This document shows, piece by piece, positions 1 to 8,273 of a DNA stretch of 64,000 nt. A program made the position numbers and the translations under genes. The stretch is from CAVPWP01 sp050789285. Lineage in GTDB: Bacteria > Pseudomonadota > Alphaproteobacteria > Rhodobacterales > Rhodobacteraceae. Numbering within the stretch: position 1 is the stretch's first letter; each line of letters starts with the position of its first letter. The notes under the pieces are model-generated. The model did not search any database. It saw only the letters and a list, made by a program, of their open reading frames with translations, and was not told where the DNA came from. The DNA is taken from assembly GCF_050789285.1 (NCBI RefSeq), contig NZ_JBOUVX010000003.1, forward strand, positions 124,001 to 188,000, read 5' to 3'.

Positions 1-152
1 TAGAAGGCCGCCGCTGGGGCCAGGCGGATCGGCTCGACCAGCGCCTCGCCCAGGTGCCGCTGGAAGAGCGGCTTCATCACCGTCGACAGCATCACCGCGT
101 CGAGGACGAGAAAGATCACCGCCGTCGAGGCGTAAAGGATCGCGATCTGCAT
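1..152 (-). CDS. DUF2177-like membrane protein, partial (3' end off window)
   Basis: The first 50 codons of a gene that runs out of the window on the left. The ATG at 152-150 is preceded by a good ribosome-binding site (AGGAG, minus strand, about 160-165). The visible protein starts with a long hydrophobic stretch (MQIAILYASTAVIFLVLDAV), a first membrane helix, followed by a charged segment and a second hydrophobic start ending in AAAFY. This pattern (Asp inside helix 1, then a Phe-Tyr pair opening helix 2) resembles the DUF2177 family of small integral membrane proteins of unknown function. It lies just downstream of hflX on the same strand. Family assignment is from the N-terminus only. Confidence 0.6.
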   Translation of the reverse strand, partial: MQIAILYASTAVIFLVLDAVMLSTVMKPLFQRHLGEALVEPIRLAPAAAF

Positions 153-163
153 GGGCACGTCTC

Positions 164-1438
164 CTAAAGACGGAGATATGCGGCGCGCTGGCGCGGCGTC
201 CAGTGCACGGTCAGGCGGTGGCCCGCGTCGGTCTGCGCCTCGTCCTCGACCACGCCCTGCTCGTAAAGCCAGGCGCGCTGGCGGCCGGCGGCGAAAGGCA
301 CCACGATCGTCTCGGTCACGCGGGCCTCGTCCAGCGCCTCGGTCACGGCCTCAAGCAGCGCGGGCAGGCCCTCGCCCGTCAGCGCCGATCCGGTGAAGAC
401 GCCCTCGGTGCGCGCCGCGCGCGCCTCGACCGCGGCGCGGGCCTCGGGGTCGAGAAGGTCGACCTTGTTCCACAGTTCGATCTTCGGCGTGTCCTCGGCG
501 ACGCCCAGTTCGGCCAGCACCGTCTCGACGTCCTCGGCCTGAAGATCGGTTTCGGCATGGGCGATGTCACGCACATGCACGATGACATCGGCGGCCAGAA
601 CCTCTTCCAGCGTGGCGCGGAAGGCCGCGACAAGCTGGGTCGGCAGGTCCGAGATGAAGCCCACCGTGTCCGACAGGATCACGTCGCGCCCGGTCGACAG
701 GCGGACCGCGCGCATCGTCGGGTCAAGCGTGGCGAACAGCATGTCCTTCGCCAGCACCTCGGCCCCTGTCAGGCGGTTGAACAGCGTGGACTTGCCCGCG
801 TTCGTATAGCCCACCAGCGCGACCACCGGATAGGGCACCTTGGCGCGCGCGGCGCGGTGCAGGGCGCGCGTCTTGACCACCTTCGACAACTGCTTCCTGA
901 GCCGCACAAGCTGGTCGTCGATGGCGCGGCGGTCGGCCTCGATCTGGGTTTCGCCGGGGCCGCCGACGAAGCCAAGGCCGCCGCGCTGGCGTTCGAGGTG
1001 GGTCCAGGCGCGGACAAGGCGCGTGCGCTGATAGCTCAGCGCCGCCATCTCGACCTGAAGCGCGCCCTCGCGGGTGCGCGCGCGGTCGGCGAAGATCTCG
1101 AGGATGAGAGAGGTGCGGTCGAGAAGCTTGACCTTCCATTCGCGCTCGAGGTTGCGCTGCTGGACCGGGGTGACGGGGCCGTCGATCAGCACCAACCCGA
1201 TCTCGTCGGCCTTCAGGCGCTGGCCGATCTCCTCGATCTTGCCCGACCCGAACAGCGTGCCGGGCTGGGCGCGCGGCAGGCGCACGACCTCGGCGCCCAC
1301 GACGTCAAGTCCCGGCAGAGCCACGGCAAGCGACACGGCCTCGTCCAGTGCCGCTGCGGGCTCGCGCCGCGCGGGTTCGGTGCGGATATCGGGGTGCAGC
1401 ACGAGGGCGCGCATGGCCCCCGTCGCGGCCTCGTCCAC
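164..1438 (-). CDS. hflX: GTPase HflX (ribosome-associated)
   Basis: A 424-residue protein of the usual HflX length. It has the N-terminal HflX domain and linker helices (about 30-195), then a TRAFAC GTPase domain: G1 GYTNAGKST (near residue 209), G3 DTVGF, G4 NKVD. HflX binds the large ribosomal subunit and splits or rescues stalled 70S ribosomes under stress. The start shown is a GTG two bases after the hfq stop. An ATG at 1414 (MRALVLHPD...) is a reasonable alternative. It follows hfq on the same strand, the conserved hfq-hflX pair seen across Proteobacteria, so co-transcription is likely. Confidence 0.95.
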   Translation of the reverse strand: MDEAATGAMRALVLHPDIRTEPARREPAAALDEAVSLAVALPGLDVVGAEVVRLPRAQPGTLFGSGKIEEIGQRLKADEIGLVLIDGPVTPVQQRNLEREWKVKLLDRTSLILEIFADRARTREGALQVEMAALSYQRTRLVRAWTHLERQRGGLGFVGGPGETQIEADRRAIDDQLVRLRKQLSKVVKTRALHRAARAKVPYPVVALVGYTNAGKSTLFNRLTGAEVLAKDMLFATLDPTMRAVRLSTGRDVILSDTVGFISDLPTQLVAAFRATLEEVLAADVIVHVRDIAHAETDLQAEDVETVLAELGVAEDTPKIELWNKVDLLDPEARAAVEARAARTEGVFTGSALTGEGLPALLEAVTEALDEARVTETIVVPFAAGRQRAWLYEQGVVEDEAQTDAGHRLTVHWTPRQRAAYLRL

Positions 1439-1440
1439 GG

Positions 1441-1674
1441 TCAGTCTTCGCCTTCGTAAAGGCTGATCGGCTGCGATGGCATGATGGTCGAGATCGCGTG
1501 CTTGTAGACAAGCTGGGACTGGCCGTCACGGCGCAGCAGCACGCAGAAGTTGTCGAACCAGGTGATGACGCCCTGCAATTTGACGCCGTTGATCAGGAAA
1601 ATCGTGACCGGGACCTTGGTCTTCCGGACATGGTTCAGGAAGGCGTCCTGCAAATTCTGACGGTCGGATGCCAT
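1441..1674 (-). CDS. hfq: RNA chaperone Hfq
   Basis: A 77-residue Sm-like protein, the short form typical of alphaproteobacteria, without the long C-terminal tail of enteric Hfq. The Sm1 region ([15 protein letters not shown]) and the Sm2 signature (YKHAISTI) are intact, as is the N-terminal [11 protein letters not shown] that forms the proximal RNA-binding face. It acts as a hexamer that pairs small RNAs with mRNAs. In Rhodobacter the gene was originally named nrfA because it affects nifA expression, which suits its place next to the ntr genes. It is followed immediately by hflX. A weak ribosome-binding site (AGGGC) precedes the ATG. Confidence 0.97.
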
Positions 1675-1813
1675 GAAGTTCTAGCCCTTTTTCTTTCTTG
1701 TTGCCCCGCGCCAGGGCCATTCTCAAACGTCCGGATATCAGTATGTAGCGGAGCGAAAGGAGATTCCAGACCAAAAATCAGATCGTTACGCAATTACACA
1801 CGCTTACGTTGCA

Positions 1814-3325
1814 TCAGCTGCGCCAGAAGGTGGGATTCATCAGCGCGATGATCGCCAGCGTCTCGAGCCGCCCGATCACCATCGCGGCGGTGAAGATCAG
1901 CTTGGCGGCGGGGCTGAGGATCAGCAGATCGATGGGTGTTTCCATCGCGATCTGGGTCAGGGGCCCGGTCGTCGACAGCGCGGCGACGGTCAGCACCAGG
2001 GCCTCTTCGAAACGAAGGCCCGTCAGGCTGAGCGCCGTCGTCACCGCGCAGATCGACAGCGCGAACAGCATGAAGAAGATCCAGGCCGAATAGGCGCCCT
2101 GACGGCGGATATGGCGCGCGCGCTGCCCCGAGCCGCCCACCGACGAGGGCTGCACGAGCTTTTCCATTTCGCGCTGGCCATGCTTGTAAAGCGCGTAAAG
2201 CCGGAACAGCTTGACCCCGCCCGCGGTCGTGGCGATGCCGCCGCCGAAGACCGCCAGACCCATCAGCACCAGCCCCGGCGTCTGCAGGCCCGACCACAGC
2301 TGCGCCTCGTCCCAGCCGGCGCTTCGGAAGCCCGTCGTGGTCAGGAACGACAGCGCCGTGAAGAACCCGCCCCACAGACCGAAAAGACCATCGGCCAGCC
2401 CGACGTCGTCGCCCGCCGCGAAGACCCAGTGGCGCAGGAACAGAAGCACCGGCACCGCCGCGACGATGGCAAGGCCGATGCGCAGTTCGGGGTCGGTCCA
2501 GACGCTGCGCAGGCCTTCGGGCCGCTCCCACTTCGAGAAGGTCACGCGCGACAGGGCGAAGACGAGAAACAGAAGCATCATCCCCTCGCCCAGCACGCCC
2601 GAGGTGCTGCCCGCAAGCCCACCCACCGGCGAGATGCCCGAGGTCGACAGGATCGCCATCGCATGGGCCAGCGCCACCAGCGGCGGATCCCCCGCCGACA
2701 GAAGCAGGATCCACAACAGCAGCGTGAGCCCGGCGTAGACCGGGAAAAGCAGGACGGCGAACTTGCGCAGCCGCACCGAGGTGTCGGCCACCCCCCGGAT
2801 CTGCGAGGCCGGCAGCGCCCCCTGCCCGATCTCGGAACTCGACCCGACCTCGAAGCCGCCAAGGTTCAGCGGCGCGAAGACCGCCACGGCCGTGACCCAG
2901 ACGAAGAAGCCCCCCATCCAGCCGACCTGCGCGCGCCAAAGGTGCAGCGACGGCTGAAGCCGCCCGCGCTCGAAGAAGCTGGCGCCGGTGGTGGTGAAGC
3001 TTGACACCATCTCGACGTAGGCGCTGAGGAAGTCGGTGTTTCCGATCGCCTCGTAAAGCGGGAAGGCCAGCATCAGCGGAAGCAGCGTGTAGGCCGCCAG
3101 AAGCGACAGCAGGTGGCTTCGTCCCTGGCGGCGCACGACGCGGTTCGCGGTGGCCACCGCGATCATCGCGAACAGGACCAGGAAGATCAGGCTGGAATAC
3201 AGGAAGATCCGCGCCGTGGGCAGGTCGCGGACCAGATAGGCATGGACCGAGACCGGCAGCATCGACAGCGCGCCGATCCCCATCAGGAGGACGATGAACG
3301 GCAGGCCTGCGAACCAGGCGCGCAT
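1814..3325 (-). CDS. trkH: Trk potassium uptake protein TrkH
   Basis: A 503-residue polytopic inner-membrane protein with many hydrophobic helices and the pore-loop pattern of the TrkH/KtrB family (for example SFTTTGASFF, LSTSGISPVGG, LTTTGF and LSTTGP, the four filter-like TTG/TSG segments). It forms the K+-translocating subunit of the Trk system and is gated by TrkA on the cytoplasmic side. Its ATG overlaps the trkA stop as TGATG, so the two are translationally coupled. The length is usual for the family. About 140 bp separates it from hfq. Confidence 0.95.
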   Translation of the reverse strand: MRAWFAGLPFIVLLMGIGALSMLPVSVHAYLVRDLPTARIFLYSSLIFLVLFAMIAVATANRVVRRQGRSHLLSLLAAYTLLPLMLAFPLYEAIGNTDFLSAYVEMVSSFTTTGASFFERGRLQPSLHLWRAQVGWMGGFFVWVTAVAVFAPLNLGGFEVGSSSEIGQGALPASQIRGVADTSVRLRKFAVLLFPVYAGLTLLLWILLLSAGDPPLVALAHAMAILSTSGISPVGGLAGSTSGVLGEGMMLLFLVFALSRVTFSKWERPEGLRSVWTDPELRIGLAIVAAVPVLLFLRHWVFAAGDDVGLADGLFGLWGGFFTALSFLTTTGFRSAGWDEAQLWSGLQTPGLVLMGLAVFGGGIATTAGGVKLFRLYALYKHGQREMEKLVQPSSVGGSGQRARHIRRQGAYSAWIFFMLFALSICAVTTALSLTGLRFEEALVLTVAALSTTGPLTQIAMETPIDLLILSPAAKLIFTAAMVIGRLETLAIIALMNPTFWRS

Positions 3326-4701
3326 CAGAAGAAGTCGATCGAGACCTGGAAGAGGCGCTCGACCTCGGGGACGTCGGCGGCCAGCGAGAAGACGACGATC
3401 ACGTCGCCCTCGTCGATGCGGGTGCCGCCGGTCGGGCGCACCACCTTGCCCCCCTTCTGGACCGCCGCAACCAGCACGCCTTCGGGAAAGTCGATGTCGC
3501 GGATCGCCTGGCCCGCGATGGGCGAGGTCGACAGGACCTGCGCCTCGATCACCTCGGCCTCGCCGTCGCCGATCGAATAGACGCCGCGCACGCGCCCGTG
3601 CCGGATGTGGCGCAGGATCGAACTGACGGTGGTGGCGCGCGGATTGATGTAGGCGTCGACGTTCAGCGGCTCCATCAGCGGCAGAAGCGTGGGATCGTTG
3701 ACCAGCGCGATCGCCATCTTGCAGCCTGCCGATTTCGCCCGTACCGAGGCCAGAAGATTGGTCTTGTCGTCGTCGGTCACCGCAAGGATCGCATCGGCGC
3801 GGTCGATCCCGGCTTCGGACAGAAGCTCCATGTCCAGCCCGTCGCCGTGCAGCACGACCGTGCGTTCAAGCGCGTCGGCAGCGCGTTCGGCGGCGGCGCG
3901 GCTTTTCTCGATCACCTTCGAGCGCACGCGCTCGGCCCGGCCTTCCAGCGCGCGGGCGACCGCCAGACCCACGTTGCCGCCCCCAAGGATCACGATCCGC
4001 TCCTGCCGGGTGAAGGGCTTGCCGAAGATCTCGAGCGTGCGGGCGGTGTCGTCGACATGGGTCGAGACATAGATCTGGTCGCCGTCGTAAAGCTGGTCGC
4101 CCGGTTCGGGCGCGAAAAGGTTTCCGGCCCGGCGCACCCCCACGACGATCGCCCGCAGGGTCGAGAACAGGTCTGTCAGCTGCCGCAGCGGCGTGTTCAG
4201 CACCGGGCAGTCCTCGTCCAGCTGGATGCCCAGAAGCTGGACCTGGCCCTCGAGGAACATCTCGGTGTCGAAGGCGGTCGGCGCGGCCAGCCGGCGCAGC
4301 GCGGCCTCGGCCACCTCGCGCTCGGGGCTGATCACGACGTCGATCGGCAGGTGATCGCGGCGGTAGAGGTCGGAATAGATCGCCGTCAGGTAGCTTTGCG
4401 CCCTGAGCCGCGCGATCTTGCGCGGCACGGCAAAGACAGAGTGGGCCACCTGGCAGGTGACCATGTTGACCTCGTCGGAATGGGTGGCGGCGATGACCAT
4501 GTCGGCGTCGCGCGCGCCCGCCCGCTCGAGCACGTCGGGATAGCTTGCGAAGCCCGCGATCCCCTGCACGTCCAGCGTATCGGTGGCCCGGCGCACCAGA
4601 TCGGCGTTGCTGTCGACCACGGTGACATCGTTGCGTTCGCCCGAGAGCTGCCGGGCGATCTGCCAGCCGACCTGCCCTGCTCCGCAGATGATGACCTTCA
4701 T
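3325..4701 (-). CDS. trkA: Trk system potassium transporter TrkA
   Basis: A 458-residue peripheral membrane protein with two tandem RCK modules. The first Rossmann fold opens at residue 1 (MKVIICGAGQVGWQIARQL, nucleotide-binding GxGxxG); the second begins near residue 233 (VILGGGNVGLAVARAL). Each is followed by a TrkA-C subdomain. It binds NAD(H)/ATP and gates TrkH. The gene lies first in a trkA-trkH pair and is separated from ntrX by an oppositely oriented patatin-family gene, whereas in Rhodobacter capsulatus trkA follows ntrX directly. Confidence 0.96.
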   Translation of the reverse strand: MKVIICGAGQVGWQIARQLSGERNDVTVVDSNADLVRRATDTLDVQGIAGFASYPDVLERAGARDADMVIAATHSDEVNMVTCQVAHSVFAVPRKIARLRAQSYLTAIYSDLYRRDHLPIDVVISPEREVAEAALRRLAAPTAFDTEMFLEGQVQLLGIQLDEDCPVLNTPLRQLTDLFSTLRAIVVGVRRAGNLFAPEPGDQLYDGDQIYVSTHVDDTARTLEIFGKPFTRQERIVILGGGNVGLAVARALEGRAERVRSKVIEKSRAAAERAADALERTVVLHGDGLDMELLSEAGIDRADAILAVTDDDKTNLLASVRAKSAGCKMAIALVNDPTLLPLMEPLNVDAYINPRATTVSSILRHIRHGRVRGVYSIGDGEAEVIEAQVLSTSPIAGQAIRDIDFPEGVLVAAVQKGGKVVRPTGGTRIDEGDVIVVFSLAADVPEVERLFQVSIDFF

Positions 4702-4886
4702 GACTGCCCCGGTCGCCGCCTCGTGAGGCGCTCAGAAGTGGCAGAAGCCCCGGTCCGCGTCAATTGCGGGTCAGGTTCCGGCCCGGTCCGCTGGTGCGCT
4801 CCGGCGACGTGACGTCAGGGCCGGCGGCCTGCACGCGGGCCTAGGCAGAGCGCGACCGATCGACTTAAGGTTCTGAAGAAAAAGGC

Positions 4887-4904
4887 GCCCGGACACATCC
4901 GGGC
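4887..4904. repeat. Perfect 7-bp inverted repeat upstream of the patatin gene
   Basis: GCCCGGA, four-base loop CACA, TCCGGGC. It ends about 25 nt before the preferred start of the patatin-family gene, so it would sit in its leader or near its promoter. It could be an operator or an mRNA hairpin; nothing else in the sequence decides between these. Confidence 0.45.
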
Positions 4905-4928
4905 CATACATGCACGATGGGGGACGAC

Positions 4929-6806
4929 ATGACGACGAGGACCGAGGGCCCTGGCGCCTTCAAGGGCACCGTGGCAGCGGACGGGACGGCGCCGGCGGGG
5001 GGACCCTCCGGCGCGCTTCTGTCGCCCGACCTGATCGACGCCCTGCGTGGCGCCGGCACCCCCCAGACCCTTCAGCGGGGCGAGGTGCTGGTCACCGAAG
5101 GCTCGGCGGCGGATGCCTTCTTCATCGTCCTCAACGGGCGGTTCATCGTCTTTCACGGCGCGCGCCCCATCGCCGAGATCGCCGCCGGCGAACCGATCGG
5201 CGAGATCGCGTTCTTCGCGGGCGGCAGCCGCACCGCGACGGTGACGGCCGGACGCGCCGGACAGGTCCTGCGGATCACCCGCGACAGCTATCGCGCGCTC
5301 TGCGACAGGGTGCCGGGCCTGCCCGAGGCGGTGATCGCGGCGCTTGCCGAACGCCTGCGCCGCAGCGTGCCGGCGACCGCCAGCCTGAAACCCCGTCCGG
5401 GCGACGTGATCGGCATCCTGCCGGCGGGCGGCGGGCGGCTTGATCCCGCGTTCCTCGCCGCGCTCGGCGACGAGCTTGGCCGCGACGGGTCGGTGGTGAC
5501 GCTGAGCCCCGACGAGGTGGGCGCGGCCATGGACGGCGGGCTGGGCGCGCGCCTTGCCGAGCGTGGGCTGGCGGGCCGCACGGTGGTCCTGTCCTGCGCC
5601 GACCCTTCGGCCGAACCCGAGGCCGCGCGCCGGGTGTTCGACACCGCCGACACCGTGCTTCTGGTGCTTGACCGGCGGCACGGCGGGGCGGCGCCCGGTC
5701 CCTCGGCGCTCGAGGCCGAGATCGCCGCGACCTTCCTGCCGCAAAGTGTGCACCTTGCGCTGCTGCACGCGCCGGGCACGACGCGTCTTGACGGCACCGC
5801 GCAGGCGCTCGAGGGGCGCGCCCCGGGGATTCACCACCACGTCGGCATGGACAACGCCGCCGACATCGCGCGGCTTTCGCGGTTCCTGCGGGGGCGGGCC
5901 TTCGGCGCGGTCTTCGGCGGCGGCGGAGCCTTCGGCACCGCGCATCTGGCCCTTGTGAAGGCGCTTGCCGAACATGGCGTCACCATCGACATGGTGGGCG
6001 GCGCCAGCGTCGGCGCGGCCATGGGCGGCGCGGTGGCCATGGGCCTTGGTCCCGACGAGGTGCTGGACCGCTGCGACGACATCTTCGTGCGGTCGCGCGC
6101 GATGAAGCGGCTGACCGTGCCGAAACACTCGATCCTCGACCCGCGCTACTTCGACGACCAGTTGCGCCGCCACTACGGCGAAATCGCGATCGAGGACCTG
6201 CCGATCCCGTATTATGCCGTCTCGACCAGCCTGACGCGCAACGACCTTGCCGTGCTTCGGCGCGGGGCGCTGTGGCGGGCGGTGCGGGCGTCCAGCTCGA
6301 TCCCGGCGGTGTTCCCGCCACTGGTCGCCCCCGACGGCGAGGTCTTCATCGACGGCGCCTATATCGACAACGTGCCGGTCGAGACGATGCGCGGCCTGAA
6401 GCCCGGGCCGAACCTTGTGCTGAGCCTCGAGGGCAAGCGCGACTGGCGCGTGATGTCCGACTACGACGCCCTTCCCGGGCGCGGCCGCGCCCTTGCCGGC
6501 GCGCTTCTGGGGCCGCTGGTCAAGCGGGTGCGCTTTCCCGGGATCTCGTCGATCATGACGCGCAGCATGATCGTGAACTCGGAACGCCGGCTGGCGAACA
6601 TCGACCCCGGGTCGGACATCTTCGTGCCGGTCAGCCCCCTGCCCGGAATGGGCTTTCTGGACTGGACCAGGGGGCGGCGGCTCTACGAGGCGACCTATGC
6701 GCGGGCCTCGGCCGCGCTTGCCGCCGAGGCGGACGCCGGCGCGACGGGCCTGGACCTGCTGCGCCGGGCCGCGGCGCGCCTGTCGGCGCCCGAGGCGGCC
6801 GGCTGA
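4929..6806 (+). CDS. Cyclic-nucleotide-binding / patatin-like phospholipase (NTE family)
   Basis: A 625-residue protein with two recognisable parts. Residues about 30-150 look like a cNMP-binding beta-roll (GEVLVTEGSAADAFFIVLNG ... GEIAFFAGGSRTATVTA). Residues about 320-490 are a patatin/RssA-type lipase: oxyanion loop GGGGAFG, nucleophile elbow GASVG (Ser360) and catalytic Asp in DGAYIDN (Asp475). Together this is the neuropathy-target-esterase-like architecture, predicted to hydrolyse (lyso)phospholipids under effector control. The middle region (about 155-310) resembles the degenerate Rossmann-like linker of that family. The ATG at 4929 is preferred because GGGGG lies five bases before it; an upstream in-frame ATG at 4917 has no such site. 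It is on the opposite strand to the ntr/trk genes on both sides and converges with ntrX, the stop codons being six bases apart. Confidence 0.85.
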   Translation: MTTRTEGPGAFKGTVAADGTAPAGGPSGALLSPDLIDALRGAGTPQTLQRGEVLVTEGSAADAFFIVLNGRFIVFHGARPIAEIAAGEPIGEIAFFAGGSRTATVTAGRAGQVLRITRDSYRALCDRVPGLPEAVIAALAERLRRSVPATASLKPRPGDVIGILPAGGGRLDPAFLAALGDELGRDGSVVTLSPDEVGAAMDGGLGARLAERGLAGRTVVLSCADPSAEPEAARRVFDTADTVLLVLDRRHGGAAPGPSALEAEIAATFLPQSVHLALLHAPGTTRLDGTAQALEGRAPGIHHHVGMDNAADIARLSRFLRGRAFGAVFGGGGAFGTAHLALVKALAEHGVTIDMVGGASVGAAMGGAVAMGLGPDEVLDRCDDIFVRSRAMKRLTVPKHSILDPRYFDDQLRRHYGEIAIEDLPIPYYAVSTSLTRNDLAVLRRGALWRAVRASSSIPAVFPPLVAPDGEVFIDGAYIDNVPVETMRGLKPGPNLVLSLEGKRDWRVMSDYDALPGRGRALAGALLGPLVKRVRFPGISSIMTRSMIVNSERRLANIDPGSDIFVPVSPLPGMGFLDWTRGRRLYEATYARASAALAAEADAGATGLDLLRRAAARLSAPEAAG

Positions 6807-6812
6807 CCGGCG

Positions 6813-8261
6813 TCAGACCGCGCGCGCCTGCATCGGCCCCTCGTCCTGATCGGCATCGTCCTCGTCGCTGAACTGGGCGACGCGCGCACCTGAACGCGTC
6901 GTCGTCACTACGTTCAGCGACTTGAGCTTGCGGTGCAGCGCCGAGCGCTCCATGCCCACGAAGGTCGCCGTGCGCGAGATGTTGCCGCCAAACCGGTTGA
7001 TCTGGGTCAGCAGGTACTCGCGCTCGAACAGCTCGCGCGCCTCGCGCAGCGGCAGCATGGCGACGCTTGCGGCCAGCACCATGCGCTCGCCCTCGCCATC
7101 CTCGCCGCCCCGGCCCGGCTGGGGCAGTTCGGCGGCCGTGATATCTCCGCGCTCGGCCCCCAGGATCAGCACCCGCTCGACCACGTTCTTCAACTGCCGC
7201 ACGTTTCCGGGCCAAGGCATGGTCTGCAAAAGCGCGACCGCCTCGTCGCTGAGGCGCCGCAGCGGCAGGCCCTGCGTGCGGTTGAAATCGGCGATGAAAT
7301 GCTCGGCAAGCTCGGGAATGTCCTCAAGCCGCTCTTCGAGGCCCGGCACGCGGATCGGCACGACGTTCAGGCGGTGGAACAGCTCGCGCCGAAAGGTGCC
7401 GGCATCGACCTCGGCCTCGAGATCCCGGTTCGTCGACGAGATCACGCGGAGGTCCACGTGCACTTTGTCCGACCCGCCGACGCGCTGGAACTGCTGGTCG
7501 GTCAGCACGCGCAGGATCTTCGACTGGGTGCCCAGCGGCATGTCGCCGACTTCGTCGAAGAAGATGACGCCGCCATGGGCCTGTTCCAGAAGCCCCGGTT
7601 CGATCCCGCGTTCGGCGCTTTCGCGGCCGAACAGCACTTCTTCCATGCGGTCGGGCTCGACGCTGGCCGAATTGACGCTGACGAAGGGGCCCGAGGCGCG
7701 GTTCGAATTCGCGTGGACATAGCGCGCGGCGATTTCCTTGCCCGACCCGGCCGGCCCCGAGAACATCACCCGGCCGTTCGAATTCGTCACCTTGTCGAGT
7801 TGCGCCCGCAGCGCCCGCATCGCGGCGCCGTTCCCGATCATGTCGGCCGCGGTGACGTCCTTGCGCCGCAGTTCGATGTTCTCGCGCCGCAGACGCGACG
7901 TCTCCATCGCGCGGCCGATCACCACCATGAGCTGGTCGATGTTGAAGGGCTTTTCGATGAAGTCGTAGGCCCCCTGCTTGATCGCGGCGACGGCGATCTC
8001 GATGTTGCCGTGGCCCGAGATGATGATCACCGGCACTTCGGGCGTCTCGCGCTTGACCTTCTTGAGGATGTCGATCCCGTCGAGCTTCGAGTCCTTCAGC
8101 CAGATGTCGAGGATCATCAGCGACGGAAGCTCGCGCTCGAGTTCGGCCACGCAGTCCTCGGAGGTGCCGGCCAGCCGCACCGTGTAGCCTTCGTCGCGCA
8201 GGATGTCCCCGATCAGTTCCCGGATGTCGCGCTCGTCGTCCACGATCAGAATATCGCCCAT
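6813..8261 (-). CDS. ntrX: Nitrogen assimilation response regulator NtrX
   Basis: A 482-residue NtrC-family regulator. The receiver domain (1-125) has Asp8/Asp9, phosphoacceptor Asp52 and the Lys of EKPF. The AAA+ domain has Walker A GPAGSGKE (169-176) and Walker B FFDEVGD. A C-terminal Fis-type helix-turn-helix is visible (GGNISRTATFVGMERSALHRKL). The sigma-54-contacting GAFTGA loop is missing: after EEVLFG the sequence goes straight to RESAERGIEPGLLEQAHGG. This matches NtrX of related alphaproteobacteria, which is thought not to act through sigma-54. It lies 12 nt downstream of ntrY with a strong ribosome-binding site (GGAGG). Partner kinase NtrY. Confidence 0.94.
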   Translation of the reverse strand: MGDILIVDDERDIRELIGDILRDEGYTVRLAGTSEDCVAELERELPSLMILDIWLKDSKLDGIDILKKVKRETPEVPVIIISGHGNIEIAVAAIKQGAYDFIEKPFNIDQLMVVIGRAMETSRLRRENIELRRKDVTAADMIGNGAAMRALRAQLDKVTNSNGRVMFSGPAGSGKEIAARYVHANSNRASGPFVSVNSASVEPDRMEEVLFGRESAERGIEPGLLEQAHGGVIFFDEVGDMPLGTQSKILRVLTDQQFQRVGGSDKVHVDLRVISSTNRDLEAEVDAGTFRRELFHRLNVVPIRVPGLEERLEDIPELAEHFIADFNRTQGLPLRRLSDEAVALLQTMPWPGNVRQLKNVVERVLILGAERGDITAAELPQPGRGGEDGEGERMVLAASVAMLPLREARELFEREYLLTQINRFGGNISRTATFVGMERSALHRKLKSLNVVTTTRSGARVAQFSDEDDADQDEGPMQARAV

Positions 8262-8273
8262 GAATACAACCTC

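Noticed and set aside
4717..4730. Inverted repeat CGCCTC-GT-GAGGCG upstream of trkA
   Set aside because: Six-bp GC repeats are expected by chance at this base composition and nothing ties it to a promoter.
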